64,000 bases of DNA, from contig NZ_LT607750.1 of assembly GCF_900090235.1 (NCBI RefSeq), positions 2,926,501 through 2,990,500 of the forward strand. Direction: 5' to 3'. The notes beneath the pieces are model-generated. The model was not told where the DNA came from. It worked only from the letters and a program-made list of their open reading frames with translations, and searched no databases. Both the position numbers and the translations under genes were made by a program. This document shows positions 34,783 to 43,676 of the stretch, in pieces. Numbering within the stretch: position 1 is the first letter of the stretch; the number at the start of each line of letters is the position of its first letter. The stretch is from Micromonospora echinaurantiaca. GTDB lineage: Bacteria; Actinomycetota; Actinomycetes; Mycobacteriales; Micromonosporaceae.

Positions 34783-35721
34783 TCAGAGCAGCCCCGCCAG
34801 TTCCAGCTGGGTACGCACCCGGGCGGCCTCCTCGGCGTCGAGCGGGCGCAGCGGCAGCGACACCGCGTTGCTGGCGATGACGCCGAGCAGGTTAAGGGCG
34901 GTCTTGAACGCGCCGACCCCCCGGGTCGCGCCGGCCGAGGTGGCCGGGTCGGCGGCGTCGACGATGCGGAACAGCCGGGTGAGGCGGTCCTGCTCGCGGC
35001 GGGCCGCCGCCCAGTCGCCGCCGGTGCAGGCCCGGTGCAGCCGTACGTAGCCGGCCGGGTCCACATTGCCCAGCCCGGGTACCGAGCCGGCGGCGCCGGC
35101 CAGCATCATCGCGTCGACCACCACCTCGTGCCCGGTCAGCAGGCTGAAGTCGGTGTCCGGCGCGTGTTCCGCGATGGACAGCGCCAGCTGGCGGAAGGCG
35201 ACGTCGTCGCCGCTGGAGTCCTTGACGCCGGCGAGGATCCCCTCCGCGGCCAGCCGGGTCAGCAGGTCGGTGGAGAGCTTGCTGTGCACGCAGACCGGGA
35301 TGTCGTACGCGAGCAGGGGAAGCTCCACCCCGGCGGCGAGCGACCGGAAGTGCCGCTCGATCTCGTGCGGGCCGACGATGGCGTAGAAGGGGGCGGTCGC
35401 GACCAGCCCGTCGGCGCCCAGCCGGGTCGACGCCTCCGCCCGATCGAGGACCCGGCGGGTGGTCGGTTCGATGCAGCCGGCGAGGACGGGTACGGCGCCG
35501 CCGACGGTCTTCACGATGACCTCCAGCGCCCGGTCCCGCTGCCGGTCGGTGAGGAAGACGGTCTCGCCCGAGCTGCCGAGGGCGAAGATGCCGTCGACGC
35601 CGGCGTCGAGCAGCCGCTCGACGAGCCGCTCGAGGGAGGTGACGTCGACCTCGCCCTGGTCGGTCAGGGGGGTGACGGTCGGCGGCACGACTCCGGCGAA
35701 CCGCGGGGCTGGGCTGGTCAC
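34783..35721 (-). CDS. nanA: N-acetylneuraminate lyase-type aldolase NanA (DapA family)
   Basis: 312 aa from GTG 35721, overlapping the ATPase stop (GTGA). A class I aldolase barrel: GSSGE (49-53) for the pyruvate carboxylate, Tyr139 in AYDIP and Schiff-base Lys167 in GVKDSSGD. These positions are close to Ser47/Thr48, Tyr137 and Lys165 of E. coli NanA. DapA-family proteins include dihydrodipicolinate synthase and other 2-keto acid aldolases, but the flanking nanK and nanE genes make neuraminate cleavage to ManNAc and pyruvate the best assignment. Confidence 0.87.
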   Translation of the reverse strand: MTSPAPRFAGVVPPTVTPLTDQGEVDVTSLERLVERLLDAGVDGIFALGSSGETVFLTDRQRDRALEVIVKTVGGAVPVLAGCIEPTTRRVLDRAEASTRLGADGLVATAPFYAIVGPHEIERHFRSLAAGVELPLLAYDIPVCVHSKLSTDLLTRLAAEGILAGVKDSSGDDVAFRQLALSIAEHAPDTDFSLLTGHEVVVDAMMLAGAAGSVPGLGNVDPAGYVRLHRACTGGDWAAARREQDRLTRLFRIVDAADPATSAGATRGVGAFKTALNLLGVIASNAVSLPLRPLDAEEAARVRTQLELAGLL

Positions 35722-36791
35722 GCTGTCTCCTGGGCAGGTAGAGGGGTGGTGCGTCCGGTTGCCGCGCTGGCGAGTTCGACCAGCTCGGCGTTGCTGGTCC
35801 CGGCTGGGACCGGGTGGTAGCACCGGAACTCGTGGGCCGTGCCGTCGGCGTCGCTGCGCTCGGCCGGCGGCATCTCGGTGGCGCACCGGTCGGTGGCCTT
35901 CCAGCAGCGGGTCCGGAACGGGCATCCGCTGGGCGGTCGGGTGGCCGACGGGACCGGGCCGACCAGTGGGATGGGGTCGATGGGCGAGAGCAGGCCCGGC
36001 GTGGCCGACAGCAGTGCCCGGGTGTACGGGTGCTGGACCCCCTCGGGCAGCAGGGCGGCCGGCGCCTGCTCCACGATCCGGCCGAGGTACATCGTGACGA
36101 CGCGGTCGCTGATCCGCTTGACGGTCTGGATGTCGTGAGAGACCAGGACCATGGCCAACCCGAGCCGGTCCTTGAGGTCCAGCAGCAGGTTGAGGATCTG
36201 GGCCCGTACCGAGACGTCAAGGGCGCTGGTGGGCTCGTCGGCGATGACCAGTCCCGGCTCCAGGGCCAGGGCGCGGGCGATGGACACCCGCTGGCGTTGC
36301 CCGCCGGAGAGCTGGCTCGGCAGGACGTCGGCGACCGAGCGGGGCAGGCCCACCAGGGCCATCAGCTCGGCGACCCGCGCTTCCCGCTGCGCCCGGGTGC
36401 CCCGGCGGTGCACGTCGAGCGGGTCGCGCAGGATGTCGCGTACCGGCATCCGCCGGTTCAGCGACGTGGCCGGGTCCTGGAAGATCATGCCGACGCCGGC
36501 GCCGATGTGCTGGCGGCGTTTTGCGGCGCTCATCGACCACACGTCCTTGCCGGCGAAGGTGACCGCGCCGCTGGTCGGGCGTTGCAGCCCGACCAGCACC
36601 TTCGCCAGGGTGGACTTGCCGCAGCCGGACTCGCCGACGATGCCGACGGTCTCGCCGGCGCGGACGGTCAGGTCCGCCCCGGTGAGGGCGTACACCCGCT
36701 CGCGGCTGAACATGCCGCCGCCGCGGGTGCGGTGGACCACGTGCACATCGCGCAGCTCGACGATCGGCTGGCGGACGGCTGTCGCGCTCAT
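35718..36791 (-). CDS. Sialic acid ABC transporter ATPase (oligopeptide/DppF type)
   Basis: A 357-aa ATPase. Walker A GESGCGKST (about 53-61), Q-loop IFQDPATSLNRR, signature LSGGQRQRVSIARALALEP, Walker [14 protein letters not shown] and the Dpp/Opp C-terminal oligopeptide domain with the cysteine cluster CPFRTRCWKATDRC (a possible iron-sulfur site in this family). It pairs with the ATPase half of the fused permease-ATPase encoded upstream. Its start ATG 36791 overlaps the stop of that gene, and its stop overlaps nanA, tying transport to catabolism. Sialic acid specificity is inferred from the operon. Confidence 0.87.
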   Translation of the reverse strand: MSATAVRQPIVELRDVHVVHRTRGGGMFSRERVYALTGADLTVRAGETVGIVGESGCGKSTLAKVLVGLQRPTSGAVTFAGKDVWSMSAAKRRQHIGAGVGMIFQDPATSLNRRMPVRDILRDPLDVHRRGTRAQREARVAELMALVGLPRSVADVLPSQLSGGQRQRVSIARALALEPGLVIADEPTSALDVSVRAQILNLLLDLKDRLGLAMVLVSHDIQTVKRISDRVVTMYLGRIVEQAPAALLPEGVQHPYTRALLSATPGLLSPIDPIPLVGPVPSATRPPSGCPFRTRCWKATDRCATEMPPAERSDADGTAHEFRCYHPVPAGTSNAELVELASAATGRTTPLPAQETA

Positions 36792-38746
36792 CGGGCCAGC
36801 TCCTTCTCGCTGACGGTGACGGCCGGGTGGTGGCAGGCGTAGCCGTGGGCGGTGGTGCCCGCCAGGCTCGGTGCCGTGTCGTGGCAGACCTGGGTCGCCG
36901 CGGGACAGCGGTCGGCGAACCGGCAGCCGCGCGGGAAGTCGGCCGGCGACGGCACCACGCCGCGAATCTGGGTGAGCCGCTCCGCGCCGGCCTCCAGGGA
37001 GAGGACGGACCCGAGGAGCCCGCGGGCGTAGTGGTGCGCGGGCGCCTCGATCACGTCGGCGGTGACGCCGGTCTCGACGATCTGCCCGCCGTACATGACG
37101 ACCACGCGGTCGGAGATGTCGCTGACCAGCGCGAGGTCGTGGCTGACCAGGATCAGGGCGAAGCCCAGCTGCTCCCGCAGCCGCAGCAGCAGCTCCATCA
37201 CCTGCGCCTGGACGGTGACGTCGAGCGCGGTGGTCGGCTCGTCGGCGATGATCAGGCGCGGGTCCCGGGACAGCGCCATCGCGATCACCACGCGTTGCCG
37301 CTGCCCGCCGGACAGCTCGTGCGGGTACGCCGCCAGGGTGCGCTGCGGGTCCAGGCCCACCAGCCGCATCAGTTCCTCGGCCGACCGGGTGCCGCCGCGG
37401 CGGATCATCTGCGCCAGTTGCGTCCCGACCCGCAGCGCGGGGTTCAACGCGGACAGGGCGTCCTGGTAGACCATGGCGATCTCCCGCCCCATCAGGGCAC
37501 GGCGCCGCTTGGCGGCCAGGGTCAGCAGGTCCGTGCCCTGGAAGCGGATCTCCCCGCGTACCCGGGCGCCCTGCGGCAGCAGCCCCATCACGGCGAGCGA
37601 GGTCAGCGACTTGCCGGAGCCGGACTCCCCCACCAGGCCGACGACCTCGCCGGGGCGGACGTCGAAGGAGAGGCCGTCGACGATGTCGACGCCCTGGTGG
37701 CGGCCGTCGAAGCCGATCGACAGGTTCCTGACCTCGAGCACGGGCTGGCCCTGCGGGAGGGGACGGGCCCGCTCGCGCAGCCGCTGCGCCGCCTCCGCGA
37801 GACCGGGCAGGCGCACGGTCTCGCCGGTGCCGGGCCGCGGCTGCTCCAGCGGGTCACCGGCCGACGTGGTGGTGGCGCGGCGGGCCGCCGGTGCGGCCCA
37901 GGCGTCGGAGATCCCTTCGGAGAGCACGTTCAGGGCCAGCACGGTCAGCAGGATCAGCAGGCCGGGGAAGAACGTGGCCCACCAGCCGCCGATCTGCACC
38001 ATCTCCTTGCCGAAGGCGATCACCGAGCCCCACGAGGACTCCGCCTCCTGCGGGGCCAGCCCGCCGCCGATGAAGGACAGCGACGCCTCGAAGACGATGG
38101 CGTCGGCGACCATGACGGTGACGAAGACGAGCACCGGGGCGGCGCAGTTGCGCAGCACGTGCCGCCAGAGGATGTGCGGACGCCGGGCGCCGATGATCCG
38201 TTCGGCCGCCACGTAGTCCTCGCGGTACTGCGACAGCACGTTGGCCCGGACGATGCGGGCGACCGACGGGGTGAACACGAAACCGATCGCGACCACGAGG
38301 ACGAGCAGGCTGTTCTTGCCGAACGAGATGATCAGCAGGGCGGAGAGCACGATGGCCGGGAAGGCCATGACGACGTCGAGGCAGCGCATGATCACCTCGT
38401 CGACGGCGGTCCGGCTGCTGCCCGCCAGCGCGCCGAGGATCCCGCCGACCAGCAGGGCGAGGCCGGCCGCGCCGGCGCCGACGATCAGCGACCGCCGGGT
38501 GCCGGCCACCAGCCGGGAGAAGACGTCCCGCCCGAGCTTGTCCAGGCCGAACCAGAAGTCGCCGTTCGGGCCGGTCGTCGCCGCGCCGAGCCCGGCCTGG
38601 GCGGGGTCGTGCCGGATCAGCAGCGGGGCGAGCAGGCCCACCAGGACGATGAGCAGGACGAAGCCGAGCGCGAACCGGGCCGGTACGCCGAGCCGGGTGA
38701 AGGCGATGCCAGGGCGGGAGAGCCGGGCGGTGAGGGTGCGGCGCAT
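36788..38746 (-). CDS. Fused ABC permease-ATPase (DppC-DppD fusion) of the sialic acid transporter
   Basis: 652 aa from ATG 38746, overlapping the preceding permease stop (ATGA). Residues about 1-285 are a DppC-type permease with six helices and the coupling loop ERIIGARRPHILWRHVLRNC. A Pro/Gly-rich linker covers about 290-345. Residues about 345-652 are a DppD-type ATPase with Walker A GESGSGKSL, signature LSGGQRQR, Walker B LIIADEPTTALD and a cysteine cluster CRFADRCPAATQVC. The frame is continuous with no stop or slippery site, so the fusion is genuine. As I recall, fused permease-ATPase subunits also occur in the Haemophilus Sat and Corynebacterium SiaEFGI sialic acid transporters, which supports the assignment. 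Confidence 0.87.
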   Translation of the reverse strand: MRRTLTARLSRPGIAFTRLGVPARFALGFVLLIVLVGLLAPLLIRHDPAQAGLGAATTGPNGDFWFGLDKLGRDVFSRLVAGTRRSLIVGAGAAGLALLVGGILGALAGSSRTAVDEVIMRCLDVVMAFPAIVLSALLIISFGKNSLLVLVVAIGFVFTPSVARIVRANVLSQYREDYVAAERIIGARRPHILWRHVLRNCAAPVLVFVTVMVADAIVFEASLSFIGGGLAPQEAESSWGSVIAFGKEMVQIGGWWATFFPGLLILLTVLALNVLSEGISDAWAAPAARRATTTSAGDPLEQPRPGTGETVRLPGLAEAAQRLRERARPLPQGQPVLEVRNLSIGFDGRHQGVDIVDGLSFDVRPGEVVGLVGESGSGKSLTSLAVMGLLPQGARVRGEIRFQGTDLLTLAAKRRRALMGREIAMVYQDALSALNPALRVGTQLAQMIRRGGTRSAEELMRLVGLDPQRTLAAYPHELSGGQRQRVVIAMALSRDPRLIIADEPTTALDVTVQAQVMELLLRLREQLGFALILVSHDLALVSDISDRVVVMYGGQIVETGVTADVIEAPAHHYARGLLGSVLSLEAGAERLTQIRGVVPSPADFPRGCRFADRCPAATQVCHDTAPSLAGTTAHGYACHHPAVTVSEKELAR

Positions 38747-39702
38747 CAGTGGCCTCCGCGCAGTCGAGGGTTGGCGAAGAGGTAGAGGATGTCGACCACC
38801 AGGTTCACCAGGACGAAGCCGAGCGCGATCGTCAGCACGGTGCCCTGGGCGAGGGCGGTGTCGTTCTGCTGCACCGCGCTCATGATCTGGGTGCCCATCC
38901 CGGGCAGCGAGAAGATGGCCTCGATGACGACCGTGCCGCCGATCAGGTAGCCGATCCGCAGGCCCAGCGCGGTGAGCGGGTTGACCAGCGCGTTGCGCAG
39001 CACGTTGCGGCCGATCACCACCCGGGGCGGCAGTCCGGCGCCGACCGCCGTGCGGACGTAGTCCTTGTCCAGTTCCTCGACCATCGAGGTGCGGACGATC
39101 CGGGCGAGTGAGCACCCGACCGGCACGGCGAGCGCGAGCGCGGGCAGGGCGAGCGACTGCAGCCAGAGGCTGACCGAGTCGGCGGGGTTGACGTAGCCAC
39201 CGGTCGGCAGGATCGGGCGGCGGACCGCCAGCTCCTGGATGAGCAGCAGGGCCAGCCAGAACGACGGCGTGGCGATGCCGGCCATGGAGACGAACCGGAT
39301 GACCTGGTCGGGCCAGCGGTCCCGGTACAGGGCGGCGAGGATGCCCAGGGCCAGCGCGATGACCAGGGCGCCGAGCACACCCAGGGCGGTCAGCTGGATG
39401 GTCAGCGGCAGGGCGGTGGCGATCTTGTCGGCCACCGGCACCGACGGCGGGAAGGTCATGCCCAGGTCGCCGCGGGCCAGGTCGCCCAGGAAGTGCAGGT
39501 AGCGCAGCGGCAGCGGGTCGTTGAGGCCGTTGGCGGCCTTGAACGCCTCGATCTGCGCCGGCGTCGCCTGGTCACCGAGGACGGACAGCGCGGGGTCGAT
39601 CGGGGAGAACTGCATGATCACGAAGACGAACAGCGTGATGCCCAGCACCAGCGGGACCAGGGTCAGCAATCGTCGCGCGACCAGGCTCAGGACGGTCAGC
39701 AT
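38746..39702 (-). CDS. Sialic acid ABC transporter permease (DppB type)
   Basis: 318 aa from ATG 39702, with a purine-rich GAGAGAGAA upstream; a longer GTG/ATG start at 39750 is possible. DppB-type permease: VARRLLTLVPLVLGITLFVF at the N-terminus, six helices, coupling loop VRTAVGAGLPPRVVIGRNVLRNA, and the typical IEAIFSLPGMG. It pairs with the permease half of the fused subunit. It follows the binding-protein gene by 107 bases and is coupled to the fusion gene. Confidence 0.87.
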   Translation of the reverse strand: MLTVLSLVARRLLTLVPLVLGITLFVFVIMQFSPIDPALSVLGDQATPAQIEAFKAANGLNDPLPLRYLHFLGDLARGDLGMTFPPSVPVADKIATALPLTIQLTALGVLGALVIALALGILAALYRDRWPDQVIRFVSMAGIATPSFWLALLLIQELAVRRPILPTGGYVNPADSVSLWLQSLALPALALAVPVGCSLARIVRTSMVEELDKDYVRTAVGAGLPPRVVIGRNVLRNALVNPLTALGLRIGYLIGGTVVIEAIFSLPGMGTQIMSAVQQNDTALAQGTVLTIALGFVLVNLVVDILYLFANPRLRGGH

Positions 39703-39809
39703 GGTTCTCTCTCTCGTGGCGGGGCGCCGGGGCGTCCCGCCCGGCCCCACGGATCACGCGGGCGGGGCGGGACGCGGTGGACGGGGGTCCGGTGCCCCCG
39801 AGCGCAGGC

Positions 39810-41432
39810 TCAGCCGTTGCGGCTGGCGCCCAGGAAGTACAGGCCGGTGGTCGCGGCGCCCGAGAAGCCGGTGAGCTTGCCGGGGTCGTACGCGGTGACG
39901 ACCTTGGTGTGCAGGATCGGGTAGAGCGGAACCTCGTCGGCCACCTTGTCCAGGGCCTGCTTCCACAGCGCCTTGCGGGCCGCCTCGTCGGAGGTCTGGG
40001 CCGCCTGGTCGAGCAGGGCGGCCATGGCCTTGCGGTCGGCGTCGCTCCAGCGGTAGCGCTTACCCGGCCAGGTCTCGCCGTAGTAGAACCAGCGCATCAG
40101 CAGGTCGGTGTCGACGCCGAAGACGCTGGGGTCGCCGGTGGCCATCAGCACCCGGAAGGTGTCCTTCGGGACGACGTCGCCGTAGATCGCCGCGGACGGC
40201 ACGGTGTTGAGGCTGGCGTTGACGCCGATCTTCTTCCACTGCTCGACGACCAGCGGGGCGACGTCCTTCACGATCGAGCTGTCGGTGGTGTCGAGCTGGA
40301 TCGACAGGTTGCTGACGCCGGCTTCGGCGAGCAGGGCCTTGGCCTTGTCCAGGTTGTAGTCGTAGACGGTGGCGGCCTTCTGGTAGTCCTTGTTGCCCTC
40401 GTCGAGGTAGCTGGTCGCCGGGCTGCCGTAGCCGTTGAGCGCCGTCTTGATGACCGCGTCCTTGTCGATGGCGTAGTGCAGGGCCTGGCGCACCCGCTTG
40501 TCGTTGAACGGCGCCGCCTGCGTGTTGAACATGAGGAAGACCTGGTTGAATGCCTGCTTCACGTCGACGGTGTACTTGCCCTTGAGCGAGTCGACGTTCA
40601 GGTACGGCACCGACTCGATGGCCTGGACCCGGCCGCCCTGCAGATCCGACACCCGGGCCGCGGCCTCGGTGGTGGTGTTCCAGGTCATCGCGTCGGCGGT
40701 GGCGGGACGAGGGCCATTGTAGGTGTCGTTCCTGCTCAGCTTGATGCCGGACTCCTTGGACGCGCTGTCCATCTTGAAGGGCCCGGAACCGATCGGCGCC
40801 GTGTCGAAGGCCTTCGCGGCGGCCGCGTCGCCGGTCTTCGCCTTCGGCACGATCTTGACGACCGAGATGCGCTCGGCGAAGAGCGCGAACGGGTACTTCA
40901 GCTTGAACTCGGCGGTGGTGGCGTCCTTCGCGGTGACCGCCTCGATGAACGGGATGAACCCCTGCATCAGCGGCGGGGCCGCGGGGTCGGCCGGCTTCAG
41001 CACCCGGGTGAAGGACCAGGCGACGTCCTCGGCGGTGACCGGGGAGCCGTCGGAGAACTTGGCGCCGTCGCGCAGGGACACCGTGTACGTCAGTCCGTCG
41101 CCGCTGGCCACCGGGTCGGCCTTGGCCAGCGCCAGGTACGGCTCGCGGGTGATCGGGTCGAGGTCGACGAGAGCTTCGAAGATGTGCTGGTTGACCGCCG
41201 TCGCGACCGCCGAGGACGCGTTCGCGGGGTCGAACCCGCTGGACAGGGTGAAGGCCATCGTGGCCTCGATCGTCTTGCCCTTGCCGCCCTCGACCGCGTT
41301 CGTCGAGGCCGGGCCGCCGCTGCACGCCGCCAGCCCGAGCGCCAGGGTGGTCGCGGCCGCGGTCAGGGTCAGGGCGCGGCCGCGGCGCACGGGGCCGAGG
41401 CGTCGCCTCGTCGGCTTGTCGGTGGTGCTCAC
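39810..41432 (-). CDS. Sialic acid ABC transporter substrate-binding lipoprotein (SBP_bac_5 family)
   Basis: 540 aa from GTG 41432, preceded by GGAGG. The N-terminus is basic (RRRLGPVRRGR) with a lipobox LAACS at about 34-38. The family-5 oligopeptide-binding fold is seen in DGLTYTVSLRDGAKFSDGSPVTAEDVAWSF-type blocks (about 110-140) and FNDKRVRQALHYAIDKD. It is the first and presumably most expressed gene of the leftward nan operon and is divergent from the GntR regulator. The family includes the SatA/SiaE sialic acid receptors; the ligand is inferred from nanA, nanK and nanE downstream. Confidence 0.87.
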   Translation of the reverse strand: MSTTDKPTRRRLGPVRRGRALTLTAAATTLALGLAACSGGPASTNAVEGGKGKTIEATMAFTLSSGFDPANASSAVATAVNQHIFEALVDLDPITREPYLALAKADPVASGDGLTYTVSLRDGAKFSDGSPVTAEDVAWSFTRVLKPADPAAPPLMQGFIPFIEAVTAKDATTAEFKLKYPFALFAERISVVKIVPKAKTGDAAAAKAFDTAPIGSGPFKMDSASKESGIKLSRNDTYNGPRPATADAMTWNTTTEAAARVSDLQGGRVQAIESVPYLNVDSLKGKYTVDVKQAFNQVFLMFNTQAAPFNDKRVRQALHYAIDKDAVIKTALNGYGSPATSYLDEGNKDYQKAATVYDYNLDKAKALLAEAGVSNLSIQLDTTDSSIVKDVAPLVVEQWKKIGVNASLNTVPSAAIYGDVVPKDTFRVLMATGDPSVFGVDTDLLMRWFYYGETWPGKRYRWSDADRKAMAALLDQAAQTSDEAARKALWKQALDKVADEVPLYPILHTKVVTAYDPGKLTGFSGAATTGLYFLGASRNG

Positions 41433-41512
41433 GTAAATGCCTCCATAGGCTCTGCATGCGCTCCGCGGGTCCGCTCGGCGCTGCGGGGGGTAGAGGTTTT
41501 ATGGGGTATGGG

Positions 41513-41533
41513 TCTGACGTCTGACGTCTGATG
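41513..41533. promoter_or_regulatory. Triple heptamer repeat, candidate operator for the GntR/FadR regulator
   Basis: Three tandem heptamers TCTGACG, TCTGACG, TCTGATG contain two GACGTC palindromes 7 bases apart. They lie in the 148-base gap between the divergent sialic acid binding-protein gene and the regulator gene. GntR/FadR (including NanR) proteins bind repeated short half-sites in such gaps, so this is the best candidate for control of the nan operon. Confidence 0.55.
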
Positions 41534-41580
41534 CCGGTAGGCTGAGCGTGACAGATCCGTGAAGGAAGGGCAAGGGGCAG

Positions 41581-42312
41581 ATGACGACGATTGACGCGAG
41601 CCCGCTACGCGGGCAGGAGCGCCCGGGTCCCCGCCGCCAGGAGGTGGTGACCGGGATCAAGGAGTACATCCTGCGCAATCGCCTGAAGCCTGGGGACCTG
41701 CTCCCCACCGAGACGGAACTGTGCGAGGCCGTCGGCGCCAGCCGCTCCAGCGTCCGCGAGGCGGTCAAGATCCTCTCCGCGCTCGACATCGTCGAGGTGC
41801 GGCACGGTCACGGCACCTTCGTCGGCCGGATGTCGCTGAACGCCCTGGTGGAGAGCCTGGCCTTCCGCGGCCTGCTCAGCGGCGAGGAGGACCACCGGGT
41901 GCTGGGTCAGGTGGTGGACGTCCGGCAGACCCTCGAGCAGGGCCTCGCCGCCGACATCATCGACGTCCTCGACGCCGGACACCTCGCCGGCCTCGCCGCG
42001 CTCGCCGACCAGATGGCCGACCTCGCCGCCCAGGACAAGGACTTCCTCGAGGTCGACCGGGAGTTCCACCTGAAGCTGATGGAACCCCTGGGCAACGACC
42101 TGATCCTCCAGCTCACCGAGGCGTTCTGGCAGGTGCAGGCCATCGTGGCCCCCACCCTGCGCACCGACCCGGAGGACCGCGTGATCACCGCCCAGCGGCA
42201 CCGGGCGATCGTCGACGCGATCTCCGCCGGCGACCCGGCGGCCCTGCGGGCCGCCATCGCCGACCACTACGCACCCGTCCGCGCCAGCCTGGCACGCGCC
42301 GTCCAGTCCTGA
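41581..42312 (+). CDS. GntR-family (FadR subfamily) regulator, probable NanR-like repressor
   Basis: 243 aa from ATG 41581. The N-terminal winged helix (about 18-85) has EYILRNRLKPGDLLPTETEL, ASRSSVREAVKILSALDIVEVRHGHGTFV. The C-terminal FCD domain (about 95-235) keeps the metal-binding pattern DREFHLKLMEPLGN, Q-H-RAIVDAI and DHYAPV. It is divergent from the sialic acid transporter operon with 148 bases between starts. FadR-type NanR proteins repress nan genes until sialic acid (or a product) binds; this role is inferred from position. Confidence 0.86.
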   Translation: MTTIDASPLRGQERPGPRRQEVVTGIKEYILRNRLKPGDLLPTETELCEAVGASRSSVREAVKILSALDIVEVRHGHGTFVGRMSLNALVESLAFRGLLSGEEDHRVLGQVVDVRQTLEQGLAADIIDVLDAGHLAGLAALADQMADLAAQDKDFLEVDREFHLKLMEPLGNDLILQLTEAFWQVQAIVAPTLRTDPEDRVITAQRHRAIVDAISAGDPAALRAAIADHYAPVRASLARAVQS

Positions 42313-42642
42313 TCGGTACGACCAGCTCGCTGGCGTGGAACAATCTGCCGCTACGGCTGGCTGGCCTTCAGCGCCCTGTCGGAACACCGAGCGGCCGCGC
42401 CCGGGCCGTCCGCCGCCCTTCCCCGCCAGCGGGTGACGGACGGCGCCGCGGCATCGCCCCACGCCCCACTCCCCCACCGCCAGGCGGTCGCGCGCCCGCG
42501 CCCGCTCCGGCGATCCTCGCATCGCGCTCCGCCACCCGGGTCCGCCACCGGATCAGCCCTGCCGACCGACCCTGGTGATGAGTTGTCGCGTCCGCAGCCG
42601 TCACACCTACGACGGAACACGACGAGGCGGAAGGATGACGTG
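42313..42642. other. Intergenic region before the ECF sigma factor
   Basis: 330 bases. A GCCGTCC/GGACGGC pair (42405-42411 and 42438-42444) with a 26-base loop could be a weak terminator for the GntR gene. Otherwise I see no coding signal; a rightward reading frame extends through it from 42433 but has shadow-like composition and no start site. Confidence 0.3.
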
Positions 42643-43671
42643 ATGGGTGCGGACACGCGGCTGGAGGAACTGGGCGTGAGCGGTCTGGGCGAGAACGGGC
42701 TGGGCGTGGGCGGTCTGGGCGAGGTCGACGAGCCGGCGTTCTCGGGGCTGGCCGAGCGGCACCGGCGGGAGCTGCACGTGCACTGCTACCGGATGCTCGG
42801 GTCGTTCGAGGACGCCGAGGACGCCGTGCAGGAGACGTTCCTGCGTGCCTGGCGGCGTCGGGAGACCTTCGCGGGGCGGTCGACGTTCCGGGCCTGGCTG
42901 TACCGGATCGCCACCAACGCCTGTCTGGACCTGCTCACCAAGCGCCGCCCGGAGCCGGCGACCGGCGGCGAGGTGCGGTGGCTGCAGCCCTACCCGGACC
43001 GGCTGCTCGACGAACTGCCCGCGGGCGACGCGGACGAGCCGGAGGCCGTCGCCGTCGCGCGGGAGACGATCGAGCTGGCGTACCTGGTCGCGGTCCAGCA
43101 CCTCGCGCCGCGTCCGCGGGCCGTGCTGATCCTGCGGGACGTGCTCGGCTGGCCGGCGAAGGACGTCGCGGAGCTCCTCGGGGACTCCGTCAACTCGGTG
43201 AACAGCGCGCTGCAGCGGGCCCGCGCCGGCATGCGGGAGCACCTGCCCGCCGAGCGGCAGGACTGGACCGGTGGCGAGGAGGACGCCGGGACGCGCGACC
43301 TGGTACGCCGATTCACCGAGGCCAGTGTGGCCACGGACATCCCGGCGATCACCGCGATGCTGCGGGACGACGTCCGGTGCTCGATGCCGCCCACGCCGGG
43401 CCTGCAGGTCGGCCGCGACGCGGTGGTGACCAGCTGGATCGAGGACGGCTTCGAGGGCATGACGGGTCTGCGCGCCGTCCCCACCGCCGTGAACCGGCAG
43501 CCCGCCGTCGCCTACTACCACTGGCGGGAGCAGGAGCAGGCGTACCTGCCGCTGACCATCGACGTCCTGCGCATCACCGGCGGGGCGATCACCGAGATCA
43601 CCATCTTCCACGACGACCAGTTCCCGCGGCTCGGGCTGCCGGAGCGCCTGTCGGCGGACGGCACGGAGTAG
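42643..43671 (+). CDS. ECF RNA polymerase sigma factor with C-terminal SnoaL-like domain (ECF41/SigJ type)
   Basis: 342 aa from ATG 42643 with GGAAGG 8 bases upstream. An unusual Gly/Leu/Glu repeat (GVSGLGENGLGVGGLGEV, about 11-28) precedes the sigma fold. Sigma region 2 follows with HCYRMLGSFEDAEDAVQETF, LRAWRRRETF and YRIATNACLDLL. Sigma region 4 has LILRDVLGWPAKDVAELLGDSVNSVNSALQRAR. From about 215 the protein has a SnoaL-like domain (VRRFTEASVATDIPAITAML to ITEITIFHDDQFPRLGLP). In ECF41 proteins this domain takes the place of an anti-sigma factor and tunes activity. It precedes a small cupin-like/membrane-protein frame. Confidence 0.88.
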   Translation: MGADTRLEELGVSGLGENGLGVGGLGEVDEPAFSGLAERHRRELHVHCYRMLGSFEDAEDAVQETFLRAWRRRETFAGRSTFRAWLYRIATNACLDLLTKRRPEPATGGEVRWLQPYPDRLLDELPAGDADEPEAVAVARETIELAYLVAVQHLAPRPRAVLILRDVLGWPAKDVAELLGDSVNSVNSALQRARAGMREHLPAERQDWTGGEEDAGTRDLVRRFTEASVATDIPAITAMLRDDVRCSMPPTPGLQVGRDAVVTSWIEDGFEGMTGLRAVPTAVNRQPAVAYYHWREQEQAYLPLTIDVLRITGGAITEITIFHDDQFPRLGLPERLSADGTE

Positions 43672-43676
43672 CTCCC

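Noticed and set aside
34783..35721. Assignment as dihydrodipicolinate synthase (lysine pathway)
   Set aside because: The fold fits, but coupling to nanK, nanE and the transporter and the NanA-like residue spacing make neuraminate lyase the better call.
36788..38746. Possibility that the permease-ATPase fusion is a sequencing artefact joining two genes
   Set aside because: The linker is a coherent Pro/Gly-rich stretch of about 55 residues with normal codon bias, and no leftover start, stop or ribosome site is seen between the halves.
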